Source: Spinacia oleracea
Taxonomy: Eukaryota; Streptophyta; Magnoliopsida; Caryophyllales; Amaranthaceae
NCBI RefSeq assembly: GCF_020520425.1
Contig: NC_079490.1
Location: forward strand, 118,564,715-118,628,714
DNA length: 64,000 nt
Direction of reading: 5' to 3'
In this document: piece after piece, positions 55,267 to 64,000 of the stretch
How positions within the stretch are numbered: position 1 is the first letter of the stretch
Layout: each line of letters begins with the position of its first letter
Made by a program: the position numbers and the translations under genes
The notes under the pieces: model-generated
Database searches by the model: none
Seen by the model: the letters and a program-made list of their open reading frames with translations, nothing else
Told to the model about the DNA's origin: nothing

Positions 55267-56553
55267 TGTAGTCCCTCCGTAGATAGTCCACATCACGTTC
55301 GGATCCGCCTTAGATTCAATTAACTAGAATTTAGCTTAAGGTATTATGTTATTCGTTTATAATTGTGTGGCAAATTATTAACTTTAGTTTTTAACTTAAA
55401 ACTATATGAATACTTGAATTGATTTATTATAAATTGTGAATGCCATCACTTATTTATAGGGTAGGATTATCGGAACTAGAAACCTACTAGGATTCAACTT
55501 ATCTAATTCTATTAGAATTAAATACTAATTAAATCTATTAAATTAGTGTTTAACTCAACAACTAATTCTAGTAGTTTTAGGAAAATAATCTTTAATCGAA
55601 CTAATCCTAAATGCTTAAGGATTCGAGGCATGCATGAACTCAACGCACACGCACGCACAGCCCACGAAGGGCGCAAGGCGCGCGCGCGGAGCTCGGCCCA
55701 TCAGCGATGGCTCGCAGCCCATGCTTGGGCGCGCCAGCCTGCTGGCCTTGCCTTGCTCGCTGGGCCTGGCCTTGTGTGCTGCTTGGCTGGGCCTTGCTTG
55801 CCTTGGCGGGCTGCTGGCTCGCCTTGCTGTTCGCGGGCTTCTCTAGGCGCAGGCCTGACTTCGTGTTGGGCCTTGCTTCTAGCAAGCTCGTCCGATGTTT
55901 ATTTCGTACGACGCGCTTCCGATTAATTTTCCGATTTCGGAATTCATTTCCGATTCGAACAATATTTAATATTTCCGATTCCGGAATTAATTTCCGTTTC
56001 GAACAAATATTTAATATTTCTGATTCCGGAATTAATTTCCGATTCCAATAATATTTCCGATTCCGACAATATTTCCGTTTCCGGCAATATTTCAGATTCC
56101 GGCAATATTTCCATTTCCGATAATATTTTCCGATACGTACCATGTTCCCGTTTCCGGCAACATCTACGACTTGGATAATATTTATATTTCCGATACGACC
56201 CATATTACTGTTTCCCGCAATATCATCGTTTCCAGAGTATTCATAATTTGCCTTTTGACGATTTAACCCACTGGAACCGAGATCCCTCGATTCCGGATAT
56301 CCATAAATGGAGTATTTAATTCACTTAAATATTTGATCCGTTCACGTACTATTTGTGTGACCCTACGGGTTCAGTCAAGAGTAAGTTGTGGAATAATATT
56401 ATTAATTCCACTTGAACTGAAGCGGCCTCTAGCTAGGCATACAGTTCACTTGATCTCGCTGAATTATTAACTTGTATAATTAATTAATACTGAACCGCAT
56501 TTATTAGACTTATCATTGAATGCATACTTGGACCAAGGGCATTATTTCCTTCA
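55267..56553 (-). mobile_element. copia-family LTR, solo or terminal remnant
   Basis: Plus strand TGTAGTCCCTCC...GGGCATTATTTCCTTCA, about 1.29 kb. Internal words (CGGATCCGCCTTAGATT, GTGTGACCCTACGGGTTCAG) match the LTR family at 35,752-36,760 in diverged form. It holds a GC-rich island at about 55,640-55,880 and a run of TTTCCGATTCCG repeats at 55,920-56,230. No matching 5-bp duplication is visible (CCAAG left, AAAAC right). It separates the Athila fragment from a LINE. The left edge is less certain than the right. Confidence 0.7.
55915..56235. repeat. TTCCGATTCCG tandem array in the LTR
   Basis: Roughly twenty degenerate units of AATATTTCCGATTCCGG in tandem. Confidence 0.8.
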
Positions 56554-59500
56554 AAAACATCCTAAGCCTATCTGCAATCCATTTGTGAACATTCAAGCTT
56601 GAGGATGACCAAACATCTATCTCCTTACTCCTTCAGCTGCTGCTGCTCATTCACCACATTCTTGCCCTTAATATCCCTTTCTGTCTTCTTCAAAATTTTG
56701 ACACTGGTTGTTACAATTGTTGGGATTGTACCAAACAGGATCTGCTTTGTGACTGTATGCGGGGAAGAAACTGACGTTGTGGCCGCCTCTATATCAATAA
56801 CCCCTTGTGCATTCTGCCCCTCTATTGTTGTTTCCTTATTTATTTCTGGAAGTTCCTTTTGTGGATTAGAGATTCGAGCAAATGGTGGAGGATTTAAAAA
56901 CATTTTGTGGCCAATCGCCATACAGAAAGCATATTGTGCAAGGCAATGAGCCACCTTGTTCGATCCTCGTGGAATGTGAGTAAATTCTATGGACCTGAAT
57001 TTGCTCATAAGACATGCAACATCATTAAGTACTGGTGAGAGCTCATGATGGTATGTATCATCGAGGTTCCTGAGGAGTTTCACCAAAATCTCAACATCCG
57101 TTTCCAGCTTTAGATTTTGAATATCATAACCCACTTCCATAGCGAGGCCCTCACGAATTGCATAAAGCTCCGCAACCGAAGGTGTGATAGCATCATACTT
57201 GCTTGAGAAGCCCTTATACCAATTCCTAGAGACCCCCCTGAACACATCCCCCCTATGCTTCATTTTGTTCTTTCCAACTACCATCAACATTTAGCTTCAA
57301 GTAATCAAAAGAAGGTGGGAACCAAGTTGGTTTTGATCCATTAGAAACTTCTTTCCCTTTCCCCTGAAGAATATGAGAAGTGGAAGAGTGATCCATGAAC
57401 AAAGTATTATAAATAGAGAAGGGTTTAGTCATCTTTAAATCGAATACTACTTTGTTTCTAGCAATCCAGATATGCCAAATTGCTATACTAAACAAGGATT
57501 TCCAATTATGGGCTTGGGACAAATTATAAGACAACCAATTCCTCCAATTCGTGTTAAAAAACTTTGTCAAATCTATAGTGGAAGCAAAATTAACTCTTTG
57601 AAATATGTAATTCCATATTATTGGTGATTCCCAACAGTCTCTAAAAAGATGCAAATGACTTTCTGGGTTATTGTGGCACCTCACACAAATTGGGGAAATA
57701 AAATCCAAGATATAACAAAGCTTTTGAGCCACAGGTAGAATCTCATTACAACAATTCCACAATAGCATTTTGTATTTAAAAGGGGATTTAATTTTCCATA
57801 AGGATTTCCAATTAACTGTAGAGGGGGTGGAGTGGTTAGTAGAAGTAGAATTTGTTTAAAGAGAATAAGAAGATTTTGTATTGAAAATACCATTCTTGCT
57901 ATAGGTCCATCTAATGTAATCTTGAGTGTTTCGGTATTGGGAGAGCGGTGTGCTTTTAATCAGATTACAAATGTGCGTGGGAAGGTAATCCTTTATTTTA
58001 TCAATATTCCAAGAGCCATCCTTAATAATATCCTTTACAAACCAGTGACTAATTCTGTCCGGGATATCTTTAGAAGTCAATTTATAAAGTGGCTCCGGGC
58101 CCACACAATGATGATACCATAACGAAGTTGATTCCCCATTCCCTATCCCCGCAATTAAACCCTTAGAGAGTAAATGCCTACCTTTAAGAATATCCCGCCA
58201 CATAGGTGATTGATGAGCCCCTGGATTGCAGTCAAAGAAAGTGGTTCTCCTTAAGTATTTTTCTTAAAAAATTTTAATCCATAACTTATCCTGACCTGTT
58301 AACAATTTCCATCCTAACTTAGCCATAAAAGCGATATTCCAATCTCTTAATCTCCTAATACCTAGCCCCCCTAGTCCCAAAGTCCTAGTGATATTAGACC
58401 AAGAAGTGCGGGCAATGTACCTACTTCTATCCACTTTATTCCAAAGGAATTTCCTACTTCGTTGTTCACTTAATTTAATAAATTTTATAGGGAGAACATA
58501 AGTTTGCACAGAATACAAAGGATAAGTGTTTAAAACTAATTTAATTATCTACCAGCCATATTTAACAGTTTTTCTTGCCACCTGCGAATTCTATCAAAAG
58601 TTTTGTCTAAATTAAAAGACCCATGAAATTTGCAATCTTTGATTTGTTTAGCCTTATATCTACTTCTATGTATTTCCCAAAGGTCGAAGTCTGAGTGAAC
58701 CCATAAATAGACGCAATAGAGTTACGCACTACATGACTCATATGAAGAGGGAAAATAAGGGAGGATTTTCTCATATTAATTTGTAATCCCGAAATAGAGC
58801 TAAATTTAGTAAGAGTTTTCATGATATTAGTCATATTATCCGTAGTGGCACTACCAAACAAGAAAACATCATCCGCATAAAACACGTGGGATAAATTAAT
58901 ATTTTTAGTAATACGAAGAGGTTTCCATAAACCTCTTTGAACTTGTTGCTCAATCATAGTGGATAGTCTATCCAAACAAAGTACAAAAATGTACGAGGAT
59001 AAGGGGTCACCCTGACGAATTCCTCTTGCCGGGGTGAAATTATTTTTAATCTCTCCGTTCCAAAGAACTGTTATATTTGAGGAACAAATGCAACTCATTA
59101 TTAGATTTGTTATCTGTTCTGGAAACTAATAATGAATTAGAGTTTCACGAATAAAACTCCATTCTAGAGTGTCATATGCTTTGGTGAGATCCAATTTTAA
59201 AGCCATGATGTTTTTTCCTTTTCGACACTTATGGAATAAATGGGATACTTCCTTAACTACGATAACATTGTCTTCAATTCCCCAGTCTTTAATAAGTCTA
59301 GACTAAAGGGGACTTATTATTTTCGACAAAATTGGGCGAATTCTCCTGGAAATAGTTTAGTTATCAATTTATAAATCATATTAATTGCAAAGCCCTATAG
59401 GCCTAAAATCTGACATTGATTCAGGTGCATCTGTCTTAGGGATCAAGGTAATGTAGGACTCATTAATAGAATGAGGAATAGAAGCAGTAGTAAAACACTT

Positions 59501-61400
59501 AACACAAAAATTAGTTAAGCAATCTCCTAAATCCTCCCAATATTTCTGGGAAAACACTAGTTGGATCCCATCCAGCCCTGGGCTTTTAATAGGGTCCATT
59601 TGGAAAAGATTATGCTTAACCTCCTCCTTATTTATTGGTTTAGTCAAACTTCCCAAATCCGTTTCATCAATACAAAATATTGCTTACTTCTATAGCCTTC
59701 CAGTTACTTTTCATCTTTGTGTTGCGAAAATTTTGCTAAAGAAATGAACAACCATATTTTTAGATCATCCGGTTTAGTAATCCACTCCCCTACTTCATTC
59801 TTAAGAGCAGGCACCTTACCCCTACTTTTTCTAACAGTGGCTAACATGTGGATATACCTAGTATTATAATCTCCATATTTTCTCCAATTTATTCTAGCTT
59901 TTTGCTCCCAAATTAGTCGTTCCTTATTGAAAATTCCTTTTAATTCCCGGAGTAAATCTTTCTCCAAATTATAAAGAAAAGTATTATGATTCTTAGCTAA
60001 AGCAATTTGGATCCCATTCAGTCTTTCTAGTAGTTGTTTTTTTTATTCTTTAAATTCCCAAAAACATTATTATCCCAATTCTTTACATTTTTCAAAAATC
60101 AAGTTCTACCCACCAAAAATTCATTCCTATTACTCAACCAATTATTCACAAAAAAAAACCCAAAATTGTGGGTGTTCCATCCACACATCTTTACATCTAA
60201 ATGGAAAGGACCCTTCACAATATCATTATTAAGTGAAATCAATAAAGGTGAATAATCAGAGTGAGTACGAGGAAGATGGTGTACCTTGGTATGCGGGAAA
60301 ACTTGCCTCCATGGGGAATTCACCATCGCACGATCAAGCCTTTCCCTGATTAAGTGCAAACCCTCCCTTGAGTTAGTCCATGTGTAAGGGCACCTGTTGT
60401 TGCCCACATCCACTAGACCCGCTACATCTGTGAAATTGTTCAAGTCTTTGCATTGACCCGGTCTTAAAGGACGACCTCCCATTTTCTCTGCTTGAGAAGT
60501 GACCTCATTCATATCTCCAACCACCAACCATGGAGTATCTGGCAGCGGAAGGTTATCCTTCACCTCTCTCCAAAATTGGTGTCTTGGACCCGGAGAACTT
60601 GGAGCATGCATACTCGTCACCAGAACTTCTAGTTTAATATTTTTGAAGTGAAACAAAACGTGAAATTGATTAGTATCAGCTGTGAAGAGAATCAAATTCA
60701 CGGTTTGCTTCCAAAATAACCATATTCTACCCCGCCTTTCCACTTGAGAAACCACCTTATATGCATCAAACCGGAGATCCCTCATAACTTCCCTTGCCCG
60801 GTGATCATCACTTTTTGTCTCCAATAGTATGAGAATCGACGGGTGTTGATCATCAATTATCTCCCAAGCATGAGGAATAAAGTCATCCTTCAACGCCCCC
60901 CTTACATTCCAAACACAAATCTTCATATATAGACTTAGAATAGGACGCTCCAACCACACACTAGATACCTCCCCCGATCCCGGTGCCGGAGGCCGAAAGT
61001 ACTCCTCCCAATCCCGCCAATGTTCAGATACTCTCATCATTCCGACGTCCTCCAATCGAATCGGAGTTACGTATGTGAATATCCTCATTGTCCAGTAAAT
61101 TTTGGTAATATCTCCCTGCACTTGCACCCTTACTACTTCCTTCTGAGTTACGTAAGTTATTGTATGGCAAAACGCCTTTCCCATGTCTCGTCCTTGAGTT
61201 TCGAACTGTAAGGGTTGAATCTTTACCTCGCTTGGAACTCGTGGAATCAGATCTGGTCGCATGTTGATCGGGTTTAAAGCGTTAACCTGAGTGATCAAAA
61301 CATTAGGAGTGCAATAAAAAAAACTACTAGGAAAGAAAATGGGCGATGCCTTCAATAAAGAGTTTAAGCAATTTATTATTCCCCGTCATTCTATCTAGCT
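56554..61400 (-). mobile_element. Nearly complete plant L1-type LINE, decayed
   Basis: Minus strand, about 4.8 kb. In order: a short piece upstream of ORF2, endonuclease, reverse transcriptase, zf-RVT and a C-terminal RNase H. The 3' end is lost at the LTR boundary (56,553), so no poly-A tail is seen. The reading frame is broken into many pieces. It is clearly older than the LINE at 363-2,121. Confidence 0.88.
56625..60950 (-). pseudogene. LINE ORF2: endonuclease-RT-zf-RVT-RNase H
   Basis: The protein start is probably MKICVWNVRGALKDD (near 60,925). The AP-type endonuclease spans about 60,170-60,925 (LLETKSDD, VVGDMNEVTSQAEK, RERLDRAMVN, HSDYSPLL). The reverse transcriptase spans about 58,600-59,700 (PGLDGIQLVF, IPKTDAPESMSDFRPI, GIRQGDPLSSYIF and the catalytic FYADDVFLF). 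zf-RVT follows at about 57,400-58,200 (CVRCHNNPESHLHLFRDC) and RNase H at about 56,900-57,310 (LNVDGSW, ELYAIREGL, HIPRGSNKVAHCLA). Plant LINEs of this type keep the RNase H at the end. Several stops and frame shifts lie between domains, for example around 58,560 and 59,330; it is not functional. Confidence 0.88.
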
Positions 61401-61580
61401 TGTAAAAAACTCTATTCCCCCCCCCCCCTCCATCTTGCTTATCATTCTAGGTACAAAAATAGCTAGTAGATTTTATATTCACCAAATTAACCATATAATT
61501 CCACACAGTTACGAAACCCTGCAATTTCATATAACCCAACAGTAGAACCAACTCGATCTTGGGGATACAGGGGGTTATTA
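61401..61580. other. LINE upstream stretch with poly-C run
   Basis: A run of 12 C lies at 61,417-61,428. The rest is AT-rich with no coding signal; it may be the remainder of LINE ORF1/leader. Confidence 0.45.
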
Positions 61581-61599
61581 CACTACTACAAAAAATGGA

Positions 61600-61915
61600 A
61601 TAGAGAACTGTTGAAATAGGCTTTAGAGGACGCCTGAGGACCGTTCTCCTGCTAAGCGATCTCTATAGCTTAGAGGACGGTTGGGATAGGCGTTCTATAT
61701 ACATATAAATAGAGTACGATGGTCTTAGCTAACCGTTCTCTATTCCCTTTCCTTAAATTAGAAAATATAAAAGGAATAGAGAACAGTTGAGGCACTTACT
61801 GTTATATATTTATTTGAATAGATGACATCTTGCTTAGATAAGCGTACTCTATTCTTCATTTTTTATATAAACATAGAGGACGGTTTTCTGAGATAACCGT
61901 CCTCTATTCCACCCT
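61600..61915. repeat. Subterminal repeats of the second CACTA
   Basis: Six or seven AGAGGACGGTT-like units in direct and inverted orientation. Confidence 0.82.
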
Positions 61916-63640
61916 TTTTTTTAAAAAAAATATATAATTTTTTTTTGCATAAACAAGCATTAAATATATTAAAAAATAACGTACGTTTTCCAATTAATCC
62001 TATGCATTTACTCTATTCTTCGTACAGGTTCATTAATCAAGAAAAAAATGCAGCTTGTGGTGTTCTTGAATGAGCATGCACATCAGTAGGAGCAGCAAAA
62101 AGTTAGTGTTCGCGCCATTGGAGGAACTTCATCTTGCACTCTGCAATTCCCTGAAATTTGTAATACATCACAGCCAAGCTTGTCATCAATGGAACATAAA
62201 AGCCACCAAGGTTCTGTTTCAAAAAAAAGCACACAAAAACGAAGTAAGTCATTTAAGATTTTAATAGCAAAGTATTAGTTTGGATCATGTAAATACTAGA
62301 TAATTCATGTGCAATGTAGGCTGACAACATCACCAGAACTGAAATTGCAAAGACCATGCCATACAGGCGATATAGTACCACAATGAAAATTAACTAATGT
62401 TTGACAAAATGCATTTACATATTCCTCAAATTCAGGGCTAAGAAAATGGGCCGAAAGATTTTTCATCAATAGCAGTACTTGGTAATTTCAAAGTAAACAT
62501 CATTAACTTACACAAGAAAGTATAGATCATAAACATATGAAAGGTTGATCTGAATATTGTTCAGTTTTGTTGATTTGAATATTTAATACTTGGTTATTTT
62601 GTAACAATATCCTCATCAGTCATCACATATTATCGACATGGGAAGTAGGGCACGGCCAAAGTGTTTTTCCCAGTAACAAATAACAATTAGAATTTCCTTT
62701 CAATAAATAACAGACAGCTAAGGCAACTAACCTGAATGGGCTTATGATGAGCAAACTCCGAATCCGCCCGATCGTCTAATAATACTAACCTGAATGGGCT
62801 TATGATGACAATTAGGAAATCTAACAGGTGAGTGGGCACACTGGCCAGTGCCCACGTGGCACCAAGTGTCAGTGCACATTAACGCATGCCCTGTCAACTA
62901 AACACGGGACCATAACTGAGAAGATATGTCTTAGTGTCATAAAGACACACCCAAGCTATGGAATGATGTTGCAATAAGGTTCCAAAAGGATGTTGGGAGT
63001 TTTATGAAAATATAAAAAAAGAAGGGGGTTTTCAAACTTTACTTACGTATTGGGTAAGTAAATAGGTGAACCTCCTAGCATCACATCATTTGAGCGTAAT
63101 CAATTCTAAGGCTACAGGGGATCACAACTTAAAATGATGACTAAAGGAAACAATGTTACAACTTACAACTCAGCAAAAACTATATAGATATAATAAGCTA
63201 GCAAGACAAACACGGACAAACAATCTTTGCACATATTCAGCAGCTGAAAATTCACACTCAGGAAATTCAGACCTGATCTTGTTTTTGGTTGAATAGCACA
63301 ACTGAACCTAGCTGTTTATTTTCCAGGTCATTCTAATCTTGTGGTCAAAACTGAAGGCTTCCAACTTGGAATTGTTACTTGTTAGGCATATCTAGAAATT
63401 AATCGCAGGAGAACTAAACTTGCAGTTATGAGAAACATCATAGCAGGATTGTAAAATCCAACAACTAAAATAAGTTAACCCTACACCAAATATATAGATA
63501 ATAAGTCCAGATATATTAAAAAAGAAATTAGAGCACGTTGCACAATGAGAGGGAATTTGGTGTTTGGTATATACTTGCGTGTGAGAGACGAGGGCAGAGA
63601 GTTGAATGCCCTGAGGCTTGATTAGAGATTCATAATAATA
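61916..63640. other. Interior of the second CACTA, no gene recognised
   Basis: AT-rich sequence. CTAACCTGAATGGGCTTATG occurs twice (62,727 and 62,785). I find no domain that I can name. Confidence 0.45.
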
Positions 63641-64000
63641 CAAAACTTATTCTCATAAAATTTTAAATAAACTTCCAGGGAACTAACCTTAGAGGTAACA
63701 ACAGAGCAAGAATTTTGGAGTCCATCCACTGTATCTAGCAACATAATAAACCAAGTACTGCGAGTATGTCCAGGAATATCCAATAACAAATGATCAAGAT
63801 TTCAGTGCCTATAAGCAGAAAAAATATTACATTTAGCCGAGGTATGATTCTCGGCTTTCTCGCCTTGGGTACAGAGGTCCTTAGCTAGATCAATTCTCAG
63901 AATACCCCGAATAAATCCAAATAAGCAAAGATTTTTCCAAACTTGTAATAGATTATTCAAATCTAGGCTTATTTTAGGCAGAATGAAGTTATAATATATC
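63641..64000 (-). other. Possible exon pieces on the minus strand, unidentified
   Basis: At about 63,690-63,780 the minus strand reads IPGHTRSTWFIMLLDTVDGL and ends in TCTAAG before GTTAG, a donor-like site. I do not recognise the protein. It could be a captured host exon or part of the CACTA gene. Confidence 0.3.

Larger units (their letters stand above)
61581..64000. mobile_element. Second CACTA element, left end; continues beyond the window
   Basis: It starts CACTACTACAAAAAATGG, followed by subterminal repeats AGAGAACGGTT/AACCGTCCTCTAT (61,600-61,915) in both orientations. No right end is seen before 64,000. The subterminal word differs from that of the CACTA at 42,135, so it is another family. 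The interior shows intron-like sequence and exon-like minus-strand bits but no recognised transposase domain. Confidence 0.75.

Noticed and set aside
55546-56203. Frames of 114-187 codons on both strands in the LTR
   Set aside because: They arise from the GC island and from the TTTCCGATTCCG array, which reads as repeated RNRKYY-like peptide.
62070-62264. 64-codon frame in the second CACTA
   Set aside because: No start context or domain; flanking sequence looks like intron.

Overview
The window reads as a repeat-rich nuclear stretch of a eudicot plant. It is AT-rich and has spliced genes with GT-AG introns, plant-type LTR retroelements of several lineages, plant L1-type LINEs, CACTA and Mutator-like (MULE) DNA transposons, and decayed pieces of ordinary plant genes. 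The element set is compatible with Caryophyllales/Amaranthaceae, but that is an inference and I cannot name the species. I see no intact host gene, no tRNA or rRNA gene and no CRISPR array.

Layout. 1-14,214: a minus-strand Ty3/gypsy fossil cut by a LINE (363-2,121, with an 17-18 bp target duplication). Its 5' LTR (7,156-14,214) is split by a 4.16 kb solo LTR (8,579-12,738, duplication AACAT). 14,215-16,846: a scrap of copia gag/protease between short direct repeats, then a pyrimidine-rich leader-like stretch. 16,847-30,026: a 13.2 kb MULE with 36-bp terminal inverted repeats. 30,027-35,189: fragments of plant genes (BREVIS RADIX-like, ribosomal protein uS14/RPS29, unidentified exons) ending in a hairpin plus CTAA-T, the signature of a Helitron 3' end. 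35,752-49,674: a copia fossil on the minus strand holding a CACTA element (42,135-46,899) that carries exons of dihydroxyacid dehydratase. 49,675-55,266: a truncated Athila-type element. 55,267-56,553: a second copia-family LTR. 56,554-about 61,400: a nearly complete decayed LINE. 61,581 to the end: the left end of another CACTA element.

The most interesting object is the MULE. It carries two genes that end tail to tail: a six-exon FAR1/FHY3-type transposase on the plus strand (17,129-21,678) and a 14-exon ULP1-type SUMO protease-like gene on the minus strand (22,224-28,672). Both intron-exon structures could be worked out base by base. Nearly all introns of both genes are filled with a dispersed nonamer, TGTTCTTTT, whose strand follows the direction of transcription and which sits directly before several splice acceptors. 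Each gene carries a few simple lesions: a 40-bp templated insertion and one nonsense codon in the transposase, one nonsense codon and one missing A in an A-run in the protease. Subtracting the 40 bp, or adding the one base, restores lengths divisible by three, which supports the models.

Other signals worth following are the palindromic GCCCGATCGGGC clusters in the Athila element, the captured dihydroxyacid dehydratase exons in the CACTA element, and the Helitron-like capture of several gene fragments into which the MULE seems to have jumped.
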